The translations under genes were made by a program, and so were the position numbers. From NCBI RefSeq assembly GCF_000002235.5, contig NW_022145594.1, positions 17,896,412 to 17,960,411 on the forward strand: a stretch of 64,000 nt of DNA, read 5' to 3'. Source of the stretch: Strongylocentrotus purpuratus (Eukaryota > Echinodermata > Echinoidea > Camarodonta > Strongylocentrotidae). The notes beneath the pieces are model-generated. The model saw only the letters and a list, made by a program, of their open reading frames with translations, had not been told where the DNA came from and ran no database searches. How positions within the stretch are numbered: position 1 is the first letter of the stretch; every line of letters begins with the position of its first letter. Positions 31,461 to 44,720 of this stretch are shown piece after piece.

Positions 31461-32936
31461 CTGAATTTGACCAACATTTCAGTTGGGCAGTTCAGTGACC
31501 TCTTAAAAACCTTCTTCTATTCACAAGAAACATGGCTAGTATTCTCGGTAATACGTCGCCCATGCGCGCTGCCTATTCTCTCAACATTCCTTCCCCCACT
31601 GCTTGACAAGGCTCACGTGCATAAATATTTATTGATTCCAGTGCGAAAAATATTCCAAGGTCATACCCCTGAGGGCGTGTATGGTTCAGGGTAAGTAGGT
31701 TTTCTCCGAATGAGTTTTTTTGTCATCCTCTTCGTCTTTCGAGGAGCCCTCATCCCGGGTTCAAGAAACTCCCCTATAATATATATCGACGCCTTGAATT
31801 CCCTCTCAAGATGGCTATGATAAGGAAATTGTCAGATCTGTGTCTCTGTTGAGTGCTATAGAGCGATGGGATGGATGGGGGAAGGAGGAGGGGGAGCAGT
31901 GAAAAAATATACACGGGGCTCGGGGCGAGTTAGCCCCAAAATGTCCAAAATGCCCAAAAGAGCCCCCGAAAGTCATAAAAGACCCCCACAAATAGAGTTC
32001 AATGCAAAACAAATCAAAGAGTGTTATTTTCTAGCAAGCAAGCTTGAACAGTAGCCCCCGACTTTTTTTTCATTTTTTTATAGTATTTGTTTTCCCTGAG
32101 GGGGAGGGTGGCGGGGTGGGTGAATGCCATCTACATGTACGACCTCTTCCCAAACCCTCGCTCTATCGAAAACCAACTCACACTGGATTTTTTTTTCCAT
32201 GAATAGTAAACAGGCACCCCCTTCCAAGAAAACATGGTTGTATTGTTCTCAAAATATGCCAAAATTTGAGTCTAAAATCTTTCTCGAAGAATCTTGGATT
32301 GATGCGTAGCTCTTAATCAGTTCAGCATGATAGCTTTTAGTTTAGTGTCGCTTTGTTGGGCAAGCCTCTGACAAGTTCAACTTGAAGAGCTGTAACTCCA
32401 TATGATTGCTCTCTTGAAATCCACCCTTTCTTTGAATTCGATTTATATTCAGATTCATTTCTTATATCCTTTTTATTATTTAAAGTAAACTCAGTCCTCC
32501 CGTGATTGACAAGTTCAATACTGCGGTTTTTCTCAGGATTTAGCCCTTTCCAGGAAGTGACGTCATTTGCGGCGTGACTTACATACGCAGTCAAGCGGCA
32601 CGGGAAGTAAAGGAATTCAAATCTGTATCACTGGATCCTTGGGCGCTGTTAAATAGTGCTTTCTGTATGTAATAGTGGACCTTTGTATATTTCTCGGCGG
32701 TTCAAGGACTCGGATGGATACCAGAGAAATGTCTCTGATAATTATAGACCTCGTATTTATAGATCTATAGAAATACCCCATTTTTTTTATGAAGCTTGAA
32801 GTGGACAGTCATAGCTATACTTGTAGGAGAGGGACAACCCACTTTCGAAAACTAAAATTGAACGTTTATTGTTGTGCACTAGTATATTGGGATTTTGGTA
32901 TATTACAGTGACCCTCTGAAAGACTTTGGCCCGAAT
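31461..32936. other. non-coding, no gene recognised
   Basis: Includes a stretch at 31915-31980 with short repeated CCAAAATG/CCCCxAAAG units and a TGACGTCAT motif at 32559. Confidence 0.4.
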
Positions 32937-33043
32937 CCACAAAGGAGTTTTGTCGACAAACTATAGGATTATGTGCTTCATAATTATGACGCGTTTCGAT
33001 GCATTTCAAACCAAGGTTTGCACAAAATTGTGAATTCGGGCAA
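32937..33043. mobile_element. palindromic TGGCCCGAATTCACAAAGG family, copy 2 (shortened)
   Basis: Left arm TTGGCCCGAATCCACAAAGG and GTCGACAAAC, centre GACGCGTTTCGATGCATTTC, right end TTGTGAATTCGGGCAA. The right arm has lost the CCTCC segment. Confidence 0.8.
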
Positions 33044-33686
33044 TAATGTCTTGCCAGTTTGGGAGTGTCTGACTCTCTTTGTCTATGTTCTGCTGTACGC
33101 CATAATTCACCGCAAATAAAGCCATCGATCAAAATAATGGTGCAGAAGTGATGCACATTGATTTTTGTCACCGCATATTATGTTGGCATGAGATAAAATC
33201 CTTGAGCTATTATAGATGTAGCATTTCCTTACGATTTTTAGGCCTCCACTCTTTATATTTCACCAGATGTGTATTATTTCATCTCAATAACAAGATCTTA
33301 TAAAGATAATTCTTAATCTATCTTGTCAATACAGACTTTGTTTACTCTTGATAACCATATTTGGTGCAATAAAAATCCATTTAAATGAAATAGAAAACTA
33401 CGTATTTATTTATCCATGTGCCACAGTGCATATGGCCTTGTATGATTGTAATTTTGTATGTTTGCCGATTCGGGTGGCTTAAAACATATGTTTTTATAAT
33501 TCCATGTCTTTTCTAAGCGAATATCAAATTAAATTGGGCGAGAATTGCTGGCCCTGCACGCTCCCATCTCTTTGTTCTCACTGCCCCGTAGTCTACAAAT
33601 TCAGACCCAAACGTGTCACTGATGTATGTATACATAGTTGTAATCATACTTTGTACAGCGGATTAATAGCTTTTGCTTTTTGCATG

Positions 33687-33859
33687 TAGTATGCATGCAC
33701 AAACTGTGCGTAACAGTGTCTGCACGGTGAGACTAGGCTTGCAACATAGTACATTGGCTCTGTAATAATAGCTAACACAATCATCGAGTTAGGCTCTGAT
33801 CAAGGCTTTAAGAATGGTGGTAAAAGTGTAAAATCAGAGTCGGTGTCTGCAAGCTACTA
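33687..33859 (-). mobile_element. 175-bp MITE family with TAGTCTGCAGGCACA-type ends, copy 1
   Basis: Borders TAGTATGCATGCACAAACTG and GGTGTCTGCAAGCTACTA. Inside, on the minus strand, ACCATTCTTAAAGCCTTGAT and AGAGCCTAACTCG match the 47330-47526 copy. Confidence 0.75.
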
Positions 33860-34738
33860 ACGATCGTATACATTCATTTACTGTTTTGAAATTAATGTTG
33901 TGAATCCATAATTACAATAAAAAACAACTTTATGAAGATTATTATTTTGAATATAAAGTCACCAAGCGCCGATGGAGAAGAAGGTGGGATTGCAAAAGTT
34001 TGTATTTGACAGATGAACTTCACCTAGTATGCTTTCAATACTGTATTTAATTATACTGCTCCCCCCCTTTTTTTTTTAGAACGGTATGATCGAAATTATA
34101 TCACCCATATCGGTTACATGCGCTTATTTCGCTATGACGAGACAATGTACTATCCGTGCACATTCGTAGTCTCGCATTGCAGCCTTTTATAGAGAGAAAC
34201 GTCAGCGTACTACATATATAATTGGCTATAGTAATGGTATTTGACTGATTGACATGCAATGTAGAGTTTGGTTTAGTTCTACTTCTACAAAGGAAGGTCA
34301 TTGGATATATTACTGTATCACAATTTATTATTACAGCGAATAGTTAAATTTAGAAGGGGTGTGGTATTGAGTATTGGACTAAAAAAACAGACCGGGAAAA
34401 TGTGAGTGTTTACGTATCTCCCTGAAGAGTTTATGAACTTAAAATTAAACTATATGGACATTAATGATATGTTGTGACAACGTGGATTTTTTTTTGTCGG
34501 GCGCTGATACGAAAACCCGGTTATGGTATTTGCTTTCGGAAGTTGTTTATTTTTAGCTTCGTGTGATGTTTAGGAAAGCACAGTCATGCTTGCGCGTTGC
34601 TAAACAACCAAGTAGGCCTCACATAATGTGCTCCTTATCTGAGGGACGAGGCATATGCGAGGATAGTTTATTATACAAATAGGAAGGGGGTAAATTTGAC
34701 GTTTTTGCAGTAAGGCTACCTTCTCTTTCAGAGAGAGG

Positions 34739-34782
<44 letters not shown>

Positions 34783-35215
34783 TCAGATTAAAATTCATGG
34801 ACAGCGATTAAAACAAAAAGAGAGAGAGAAACATTTTTTTTTTTTTTTTTGGGGGGGGGGGTTTGCAGACATGGTTTGTTTTGTTCTTCAAGTAAATGTG
34901 AGGGATGGATATTTATCTAAAGCGACAAATGCACCCTCCACCCCCTCCCGACCATTCCACCTATTAATTAAATTTATTAATAATTGGGAAGTGTGAATTG
35001 ACAGAGTGCGTGCATGTGCCACGAAAGCGGCTCCGTTTGCAAGACTACGGATGTCTCCTGCTTTAGGGCGTGTGACGTTTTCTGATCGCTGACCCGCGAA
35101 ATACGGAAGGCGAAGGTCAGGCTACCGTAGGGCCTCGGAGGGCGACTAATATTTTGATTGAATAATTGATGGCTGCTAAGCCCGTGAATGATCTTACACA
35201 AAGAGACGAGCTTGA
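33860..35215. other. non-coding, with GA and homopolymer tracts
   Basis: (GA)n at 34740-34785, T18 and G11 side by side at 34833-34861; no gene. Confidence 0.5.
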
Positions 35216-35640
35216 GTCATGTCTCTCCCTCCGTCTCTCTTTATATCTCGATCTCTCTCCTTTTCTCTCTGTTCTATGTGTAGTACGTGTGTCTCCCTCG
35301 CACCTTTTTCTCTCTCCATCTCTCCCTCCGACTCCATGCTCTGTCAGACATGTCAAATCTATACGAACAGACAAAACTGTATGTAACGTCGTCTCTTCCT
35401 CCCACCCTCTTTGCCTCTTTTTTTGTTTCCCCTCGTCTCTGTATGTCTCTTTACCCCCTTAAATACCTCTTCGTATAAATCATTTTCTCCCTTCCCTTTC
35501 CCTCTTTCCCCTTTCCACTCCTTCCCCTTTTTCTTCTCTCTCTCCATTCCCTTCCCTTCACTCATCTTTCTTTTCCCCTCCCCCTCCCCCTCCCCCTCGC
35601 CCCTCCCCTCGCCCCTCCCTCTCCATTTCTCTTTTATGTC
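35216..35640. repeat. CT-rich low-complexity tract
   Basis: Imperfect CTCTCT and CCCCTC units, with (CCCCTC)n at 35575-35615. Confidence 0.75.
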
Positions 35641-37692
35641 CACTCTTCTTCCCTGAATGAAAATGAAAGGGCGTCCACATCGCATGGCTCCATGCCCCAA
35701 TCCAACCGATTTTGTTCCCCTTTTCTCTAAAGTCTTATTCGGGGTTTGATTTTCGTTTCGATTTGATCTCTATTGTGACTCGAGCACTCCGCGACAAAGA
35801 TCATTTGCCAAGAGTTCGTCATTTCGGATTTAGCTGGCAGAGCGTGATGTTCGCTTTATGAGTGTGCCGGGTGATTACACGGTAACAGGATTGTTGTGTA
35901 TTTCTAAATACGGGATAACAGTGGATATTTACTTTGAGATTACCCACGTTGACTTCGGGCTAGCGAAGGGGAGACCGACTGTGTTCAGGTATATATTTTG
36001 TTTTATTTACGGCTTAGTAATTCTGTTTTATTTTAGGGCTTAGTAATTCTGTAGATGCTACATTACTTTGAATTTCATGTGCACGTTTAATATTGGGCAA
36101 TAGGCCAATATTGTTTCACGCAGAAATAATATTTACATGCATTTCATCATTGGTCACTTTTATAAACACCGACGTGTGTAAACTCCATACTAAAATCACC
36201 AAAAAGTAATCAGTTTGTTGTTATAATGTACAGTCAGTAATTCTGCAATACTTCGATGCTCGTATAGTTCAGAATTAGTGTTATCGTTGTGTTTGTCATG
36301 ATGCCCATGGGGATAAGTAAATAAGGGGTTTCCCCCGTGAATGGTTGAGGATGGCGGGGGGGGGGGGGGTATAGTGAAGGGGTCGTGAATGAAACAAATC
36401 AATTTGTAATCTTGTACTTTTTTTCTTCTTGTAAACATGTTGGGACACGTTGTTTAGGTGTCACAGTATTCTTGCCAGACGGGGTATGTCTTTTGAAGTG
36501 ATTACTAAGCAAATTCAGATTAATTTCTCTTGTAGTCACGGAGGGGAAAAGAGGTAACGATGGAGTTTACTTCAGGTTATGCGCTTTCATTGGGGGGAAA
36601 AACTGTCTGGAAGAATCGGGATAAGGAGATAAGTTCTTAAGCATTATGAATCCTGATCAATGTAGGCTATACCATTTGGAATCATCAAATACAATAGGAT
36701 GAATTGGCTTCATCATACTGACCGTCGGGTTGGTGTAGTGCACACACACAAAAAAAAAAATATTATGTTTATGGGATTACAATACATGGTGGTACAGGTC
36801 TTTAAAAACAAAAATCTCGTTTCGAATATGAAAATGCGTGAATAACAATTTTTTTGCAGTTGATATTCAATATACTCTGATATTCTTCTAAACTGACGTG
36901 GAGAGAAATTATATTTAGACTTTAGCCGAAGTTGATATTCCCTTCAATTTAAGAGCCCAGACTACTTTAATAAAAAGGAAGTCCCGACTCCCGAATTGTC
37001 TTCAATCGGAACCCATATTTCCCCAAGCATTAATGATTGACACTTGGAATGTCGCGTGTCAATATTTACTCGACACTTTATTGTTGTATCTTTATCAATT
37101 TACTTTGCTTTTACTCAATTCATGTCACAACATGTTCTGAAAATTCCAAGTATTGATTTGGTTCTTTGTTTATGATATTCATAATAATTTATCTCAAGTA
37201 CATTTGTGATCAGACACTTCAATAGATTACAATATTTATTCAGAGGCTGTGATCATAGACCTATAATTACTATACATTAGCTGTATGTGTGACGTTGAAT
37301 CAAAGTGAAATAGCGCACATTGTTTCGTTATCTGTTTAGATACTGCTCTTACTCATCGCCCATATTTCCGCTTACAAACGCCCACGCTATACTATTGTTC
37401 TGTAAAACACACACATCCTATACCATACAGTGTATATTGAATACAAACACTACAATGAATAATGAGATTACACTAATAAGGACATAACTACTGTCTACTG
37501 TGTAATATGCACGGTAAAGATTTTGATCTGTAAGCGGTTTATCTTTATTTCTTATCGCTTCTTTGTCCCCAACATAATTTGTCACTCGCCGTTACACCTT
37601 TCAAAATTACGTAAAGGGATTTTTTTTTCTCCTTGGGGGTGGAGGGGTCTCCGGAAAGTCTGCAAGCACACACTAACTTATTTGACTCTTTA
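35641..37692. other. non-coding, no gene recognised
   Basis: A 61-codon frame at 35858-36043 lies beside an AACAAAG/ACAAAGATCA (Sox/TCF-like) motif at 35795 but has no domain features. A short tandem duplication GGCTTAGTAATTCTGT occurs at 36010-36052. Confidence 0.4.
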
Positions 37693-37810
37693 CCACAATT
37701 CCGAAGCCTTGAGCAGAGCCTAGTTCTGCTTGTTTCTGTCAAACAGAACGTAACTGAAGTGCAGAACTCATTGTAGTCTCATTTTCTCAGACACTATTAC
37801 GCTAAACCAA
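37693..37810 (+). mobile_element. 175-bp MITE family, internal fragment
   Basis: CCACAATTCCGAAGCCTTGA, GCAGAGCCTAGTTCTG and TGTAGTCTCATTTTCTCAGA match the middle of the copies at 44513 and 47330; ends are missing or diverged. Confidence 0.6.
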
Positions 37811-38029
37811 GACGGCGGACAATATTGTATGTACATTAATACGTGCAAACTCGTCTGTGAGCTGTAGTGAAGATCACGTAAGAAGAACAATGAAAAGCGT
37901 CCATGGGGAATTATCCGTGAGAGGAATCGTGCTTTAGGCAAAAATTTATAGAAATTATGTTTGATCTTCATTTATGAGAGTTTGATTGGCAGGGTTCAAG
38001 ACAAGTCCATGTAGGTTATGTATACTTTA

Positions 38030-38400
38030 AACTTAAAGGGGCTATTCAGTTCCGAAAGGCTATGGATATGAATTTATCCTGTACAATTACCTTTAATATC
38101 TATAATGACTATTGTGTTGTGCAAAATCCGGATTTAAAAAAAATGTCAAGCTTTTTTTGTTCGGTGTTACTACTATTACTACTAAGTGTTCAGACCACTG
38201 AGAATGGTGTATCCGCACTCTTCAAAATGAGCGAGTCACACGATCTGACGATTTTCTTGTTATTTCCCAAATTGCTAAGTTATCACAAATATGTTGTTAT
38301 TGTCCACGTAAATGTTGTTATTACTATGATCGACAAATCAGAAATCACACCTAATTTCAAAATGGAATTTCACTCAAACTAATTCACTATTGAATTGTAG
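38030..38400. other. TTAAAGG-bordered segment, possible further MITE
   Basis: Starts CTTAAAGGGGCTATTCAG; the 106-codon frame inside (38062-38382) is AT-rich with no domain and probably incidental. No second copy in the window. Confidence 0.25.
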
Positions 38401-38441
38401 GGTTCCCTGTAACTTGGAAAGAGGAGAGAGTGAGAGCGGGT

Positions 38442-38479
<38 letters not shown>
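38442..38479 (+). repeat. uninterrupted G38 tract
   Basis: 38 consecutive G, the longest homopolymer in the window. Length may be affected by sequencing and assembly. Confidence 0.85.
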
Positions 38480-38480
<1 letters not shown>

Positions 38481-40295
38481 GTAAATAAAAAAGTAATTTC
38501 TAAAAGCTACTTTAAACACGTAATTTAACTAAACCGAACAAACGAACAAGCAAGCACACTTTCTAGTTTCCTGTCTGGTAAGAAATGGTATTTGCGGTTA
38601 ACAGCCTTATACATCAGGCTTAGGGTATATTACTGTCCAAATGCCACAATGCATTATGATTTATAATGATGAGGTTTATTCTATGGAGTGTTGACGTTAT
38701 AAAGAAAATGGGATCAAAATAATATAAAAGGACTCATTTATTATGATTGCACTCGCAAAGCCACTATATTTGAAGTACAATAATTCGCGGGTATTCTTGG
38801 TAAATGGATAATGCAGCCATCCCTTTGTCCTCAATAGTAATACTACTCAATGATACTGTACGTGATCTATAGATCAAATCGTTTTGGACGCAGGTGAAGT
38901 GAATGGTATTTCTTGCTCAACGCTGTGGAATGCGGCGCACTTGAAAACTACTCAAAACTTTTGTCATACGACAGTCTCGCTAATCAGACCCTGTTAAAGC
39001 GAAACCCTATTCGGGTTTGCATTTTAACCAGTACGAATATGTGGAAAAGAACGTGGTCCTTCATACCACTTTAACAAACTAAATACGCAGTTTGATTTTG
39101 TATGTAGATTGTAATAAATGTAAATAATGTAAGGCCAAAGAGTAAAAGCGTTCTTATATTTGTTTTTCAAGTTTATTTTAAAATAAAATCCCTTCATATA
39201 GGAATGTAAGGCCAGATATTTTGCAGGACTTTTTCCCAAAACAATGATCAGTCTAAGTGATTAGGCTGATTTTGTATACACAATTTTAGTTTTGTATAAT
39301 CTTAACTTAAGATTTTATTGTTCATGTTTCATTTTGTAATATATGCGTGGGTGTGATCTTTGGAGTAATTATTTCTGTCGTGTCTGCTTGTGGTTAAACC
39401 TATGTACGTTGACGGAGTAATAAGGATATTGACAAATCAATTAATAACCACTTTCTGCTTTCTTTCTGTTTCGGTGTGAAAACGATAATTTATAGACCCT
39501 TTACTCGTTTGTATCTGTGTTCAAAGACAAATGATACACTGCTATGCATTGCAAATCTACATGACTGTGTATAGTGAATTACGCTTTTTAGAAATAAGCC
39601 ATGTCATGTAGTCCTACATTAATGTTATGGACATACCGAGTCAAATATACGATTATCGTTCTGCTTGATTGTGCATATTGGTTAATAATTTCATTTATTT
39701 ATGTATCAACGTTTTTGTCTCTTTATCCCTTAATATTTCTTCAAATGTTTATTTATGATTATATTTTATTTTGAAAAACTTATTATGTTACTTTTTTGGA
39801 TGGTGACAATGACATCGTCAAACCGTTGGGGGAAGAAAAAAAAATTCACGTTGGCGCTCGTTTGCCATAATTATATGCAATTTTGCACGAAACAATAGGT
39901 ACCAACAATTAACGGAAGAACTGCTTGGTGCAACACAATGGCTTTGCATAATTATCCATTTCAGGCCTTGGCAAGTTTGCAACCCTTCATGACACTTTAG
40001 CATAATGATGATCTATACCAGTAATAGTATAGAATAATCTTTCTCTATATTGATAAACTGTTAAATCGTCTTGAAACCAATGCAATGGTACATGTCGATA
40101 ATTATATCCCATCAGAAATATAAAGTGGCACATTGAGATTAAATCATATACAGACTGCCATTCAACTAGCTACAGGACGACCTACCGCACTAATTCGTAC
40201 GCATTATAAATTATGTAAGCTTATACACATACACAAACTGTAAATCATGTATACAATCTGCACGGTCGGTGACCTGCTTATCCGTGTGTTTACTA
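38480..40295. other. AT-rich, no gene recognised
   Basis: Unique AT-rich sequence without microsatellites, frames short. Confidence 0.4.
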
Positions 40296-40741
40296 CCCGG
40301 TGGGGTCACTCAATGTGACTTCCGGACCGCATGACCGTTACCAAAATCGCGGAAAAAGGGGTCAATTTCAAGCAATGTCCGCGGACAAAATATTCCTCGA
40401 AATTAAGAAAATAGGGGGGCACATGTGTCCCCGAAATTGATAAATAGGGGTCAGGAAAAGGGAAAAGAGAAAACCGGGAAGGGAAAAGAGAAAACGGGGA
40501 AGAAAAATTCTCGGAGCCGAGTCTTGTCCTTGAAATATGGTAAAATAGGGGTAAATTTGCGAAAGTGTCCTTACAATCTTATAAATAGGGGTATTCCAAA
40601 GTACGATTTTGTCCTTGTTTTGACGTAAAAAAGGGGTTAAATTTCACAAAATGTCCTTGAAATTGACCGCAAAAGGGGGTTATATGCATTGGTGGTAACG
40701 GTCATACGTGTCACTTTTTGCAGGGGAGTGACCCCACCGGG
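40296..40741. mobile_element. hAT-type MITE with perfect 8-bp target duplication
   Basis: Terminal repeats CCCGGTGGGGTCACTC (40296-40311) and GAGTGACCCCACCGGG (40726-40741) are perfectly inverted. GTTTACTA flanks both sides (40288-40295 and 40742-40749). An 8-bp duplication is the hallmark of hAT transposition. The interior consists of degenerate direct units carrying TGTCC-TTGAAAT and AAATAGGGGT/AAAAGGGGT, and subterminal TGACCGTTACCA / TGGTAACGGTCA inverted motifs. It has no coding capacity. Intact ends and duplication suggest a young insertion. Confidence 0.9.
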
Positions 40742-40749
40742 GTTTACTA

Positions 40750-42645
40750 TTGGTATTTACACTGGTAAATCTGTTCTGTTTGTGTTTCTCAGCCTCTGTC
40801 TATCAATCATACACATTGGTCTGTGACCAACCAACGTTCTATTTATAGATACAAAGGTGGATACATTTTACATGCGGAATTTGGAACTATTTTCGATTTG
40901 CTTTTTTTCTCCCTCATACCTGAGCGATTTGCACATTCCAGTGGTTTGTATCCCTTGGGGAAGTACGATCACCCCCCCCCCCCCCCCCCACTCACCCCGG
41001 GGCAACATTCCATAACCTTTCCCGTTCTGAAAAAAAGTGTATACAACCAAAACCAAGTAGTTATAACTCCTGCCTATAAGGAGTTTGTAACTCCTTGATA
41101 AAATTAGATCGAAAAGGATTTGAATTAAAGTGGCTTAAACGTTCAGCTATTGATTCTCATGTTTATAACTCGAACCAGCGATGATGATTGCGTAATAATC
41201 CATTCCGACATTCCGTTGTTAAATGGATAATCATTGGATAATCATTACAGCAATCATAATAGAATGTAGTTTTGACCTCGTCGAAGTGCTGTTGAATAGG
41301 CAATACGTGACGCTCTTTCCAGGTAGGCCTATAAACTTTTAAAAGGTTATTTTTATCGTTATTTTTATCGTTATTTTCCTCATTGTCCGAGCAGAAATTC
41401 CAGTTAATCAAGATGGGAGGTCCTTTCTCCCCGATCACGTAGTATTTTCTGTATAATGAATATTGATTTTTTGTTTTGTTTAGTGTAACTGTAAATCACT
41501 AAATGACCGTGGCGTGAAGCCCCATGGCAATCTGGATAGGTTGGGGGGGGGGGGGGGGGGGGGGAGGGGCTGGCTGTTGAAGGATATAGGGCGGGTTAGA
41601 TGTTGATGAAGAACTTGAAAGAAAGAGGTCGGTGAGGGTGTTAACCGGAAAAAGCTTGACAGTAATTTTGACGAAACTAACATTTGACCGTCGATATTTG
41701 TGAAAAACAGAAGAAGAAAAAAGATGTAAAAAACCTCCTTGCGAATAGTACATGTAATGATGGAAACGTTTTGGCCCATTAAATCGTGAAAAGTCATGTG
41801 ATTCTTGAATCGAATTATCCACAATTGACATGCTGTTGACCTCGACATAAAAGAAGAAATTACGGTACTTAAACCAAACTATAGGGGTAAGTCTTTTCCT
41901 AGTACTCGTAAAGTCTTTGATACACTGATCTCATTCTGAAAAGGAGAAAGGGGTTTTTTTTGTGGGGGGGGGGGGAGGGGGTGCAATATGAAACTACAAT
42001 ATGTTCTGTATTTAAGCTGTTATTTCATGTAGGCTGTGCTCAAGGCTTTAGGAATGGAGTTCAAGTCTTTTATTAGAGGGTGTGCTTGCAGGCTGGGGGG
42101 GGGGGGGGCACCATGCTAACCAGGTTTGCTCATAACTTTACGGGCAGAAAAAAAAATTCGTTGAAATGTCAATACCCCACTCCTCCCAAATAGCATTTAA
42201 AGCGGGCCGATGCATTGTCGGAACATTTTCTAATTGACAGTGGAATATTCGAAACAAAATCATTGGGGGGGGGGGGGGGGTGGCACACGCCCCTCTAGCG
42301 CAACCCCTTGATTGATTTCATCCATCCATTGTGACTGTATCAATGTGATAGGAACACGTGTGGAATGCTTTGTAAACAATGAGCTTGTCTAGACACGATG
42401 TGTTATGAATATGATACAACGTAACCTGCTTCTATAGTACCCGCACCTTTGCTGAGAATGTCACATGTCGGATACAAAGTATCCTTCTCGAGGCAGGACG
42501 TACTTTCATTTTCAATATTTGCATAAAACTTTGGCAATCCGTCATCAAACCGGGATGTTTTAGCGACGTTTAATAGCAGTGGCCTAAAAAAAAAAAAAAT
42601 CGGCATTGTATGCTAATCGGTGTATGCATGCTCGTACAGGCAAGT
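40750..42645. other. non-coding with several long G/C runs
   Basis: C-run at 40971-40989, G-runs near 41541-41564, 41966, 42097 and 42266. A fragment at 42030-42095 (CTCAAGGCTTTAGGAATGG ... GTGTGCTTGCAGGCT) belongs to the 175-bp MITE family. No gene. Confidence 0.5.
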
Positions 42646-42813
42646 TAGTCTGCAGGCACAGACCCTAATTTGACACTTAATCAAAAAATCATTGTGCCTT
42701 GAGAGAAGTCTAGCCCAGCTACCTACTGGTTGTGAGCTACAGTACATGGCCTATGGTAGTCTTATAGTGCAGACTCACTTTTATGACTGACCAGGGTTTG
42801 TGCTTGCAGACTA
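42646..42813 (+). mobile_element. 175-bp MITE family, copy 2
   Basis: TAGTCTGCAGGCACAGACCC at the left and GTTTGTGCTTGCAGACTA at the right, with ATTTGACACTT, TTGAG-GAAGTCTAGCCC and GTAGTCTTATAGTGCAGAC inside. It lies 27 bp from the next MITE. Confidence 0.8.
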
Positions 42814-42840
42814 CAGGCAAGTGTCGTTTATCATGAAGAT

Positions 42841-43052
42841 TTAAAGGCACACTGTCCTACTTGTAAATGTAGCTACTTGCTCCCTCTATATAAAAAAAAA
42901 TCCACAATCGGTGCCTGTTGGTCCTCCATGATCCTCTTTTTCTTATGTTAAATGAGAGCTGAGTTAATGAGATAGCCACCTGTCACAGAGACCTCGCTGG
43001 CTCGCTGGGTGGTCTAATTCCTTCTCGCTGAAGTAGTAAAGCCTGCCTTTAA
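42841..43052 (+). mobile_element. 190-bp TTAA-bounded MITE family, copy 2
   Basis: Begins TTAAAGGCACACTGTCCTAC, ends AGCCTGCCTTTAA; shares GCTACTTGCTCCCTCTATAT, GGTGCCTGTTGGTCC, TGAGAGCTGAGTT and GGGTGGTCTAAT with the other copies. Confidence 0.85.
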
Positions 43053-44512
43053 AGAAAATACAAAAAAATATGAACAGCTTGTAAGGCGGAATGAATGTGG
43101 TATAGATAAGTGAGAGATGGCAGGAAATCGGGTGAATATTGAGTACATTCCAAATCCTTGAAATTTGGGATCACTTGTAAGACGGCTAATTTAATAATGA
43201 TAAGGAAAAGAGGAAAAGAAAGAAGATCTAAAACTTGAAAGTCGGGAAACTATGATTCAATTTTTGTCCTAGTTCTTCGCATCATGGATGACATCGCCGA
43301 AATACGCTTAAAAAGGGCACATCCCGGATACCCGGAGTAGATAGATAGAGAGATAGATGGAGTGAGACAGAGAGAGGGAGAGAGCGAGAGACAATCTCAA
43401 ATGGGCTGTGTCATGATTTGATGCGTGTTTCAATCAAGCAATCTATCAACATGAACATCTGTCAACGGCTCTCGATAATACTCGCTGATTGATAGGGCAC
43501 GCCCTAGGAACATACGGGCTTCACGCGTGCAAATAACCCTTTATTGGGACGTGACTCGTCAAAAATCCCTCAATACAGACAGACGTCATTGCGCATGGCA
43601 TTGACAATGCCAATATAACGAGAGTAGGACATTCTTTGTATATTCTTTGTATATTTTATCACTTTTTAACAGTATTTTTCTCATGTTGAGGATTGTTTGC
43701 ATTTCCATGTTGAAAAGATAAGTCCGTAATTACTGTTTGTTCATGTCTTGTGGTGTTTGTATTTCGTTCAAAATATTTTGTTTATCATCATGAGGACCCA
43801 CAGTCAGAATCAAATTTGGAGGTGTGTGTGTGTGTGTGTGTGTGGGGGGGGGGGGGGTTGTTATGTGTGGGTGAGAGAGAGAGAGACAGACAGAGAGTGA
43901 GTGATGAAGCGATTGAGTGAGAGAATGAATAGATGAACTGTACTGCGTATTCACGTAAATGGTTGTAAACTTGAAACGTTGCTCACCCATGTTTTGATTT
44001 GAATAACATTTTTGATAATTGAATGTTGAATAAAACTCTGATACTGGACGATATTAATAATTATGAAGCAAACAAAATAAGGCTTGGGTGATAATATAAC
44101 CTCATGGTACCTACATGTACTATTAATATAAACCGTGGCGACGATGAAAGTAGGACTGCAACGGCTGTTTCAGTAATTGAGGAAAGGGGCACAACCTTTG
44201 CTTGAAATTAGATCAGTGTAATTAATCTGCGTCAAATCGAAGTTATTACCAGCAGCAGACAAAGAAAGAGGGAGAGAGAGAGAGAGAGAGAGTGGGGGGG
44301 GGGGGTGGGGAGGGGGAGGGGAGGGGGAGGGCCGTATATAGATATGAAAAAAGAGAAAACGCAAACACATAACATACATGTACAGAGACATAATAATAAT
44401 GGAGGCTGAGAGAGAAACAAAATTGAAGAGAGAGAGAGAGAGTCAAATCGGAGAAACAGAGGGTGAAATGATTAGTCTGAAAGTAAAGACTCGAATTTGA
44501 AACTTTATCATA
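43053..44512. repeat. microsatellite-rich non-coding stretch
   Basis: (GA)n near 43366-43390, (GT)n followed by G-run at 43822-43857, (GA)n plus G-rich tract at 44265-44330 and (GA)n at 44428-44442. No gene. Confidence 0.6.
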
Positions 44513-44628
44513 TTCCTAAAGCCTTGAGGGGAGCCTAGTTCTGTAAGTTTTGGGCTGTATTGTATAGTCTCATTTTGTAGACATTGTTACGGACAATAAC
44601 CGATAAGGGTTTGTGCCTGCAAACTAGG
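44513..44628 (+). mobile_element. 175-bp MITE family, 5'-truncated copy
   Basis: CCTAAAGCCTTGAGGGGAGC, CTAGTTCTGTAAGTTTTGG, TAGTCTCATTTTGTAGACAT and the right end GGGTTTGTGCCTGCAAACTA. Confidence 0.7.
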
Positions 44629-44640
44629 AAAATGATAGAA

Positions 44641-44644
<4 letters not shown>

Positions 44645-44672
<28 letters not shown>

Positions 44673-44720
44673 GGGGTTGTGAGTGGGATCAAAGAGGGGA
44701 TTGGGGGGGGGGGGGCAGTG
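44645..44720. repeat. (GA)n and G-run
   Basis: (GA)n at 44647-44672 and G13 near 44703. Confidence 0.8.

Noticed and set aside
35858..36043. 61-codon frame next to Sox/TCF-like motifs
   Set aside because: No domain, no acceptor, only a weak donor-like site; considered incidental.
38062..38382. 106-codon plus-strand frame
   Set aside because: AT-rich sequence, no domain, lies in a TTAAAGG-bordered segment.
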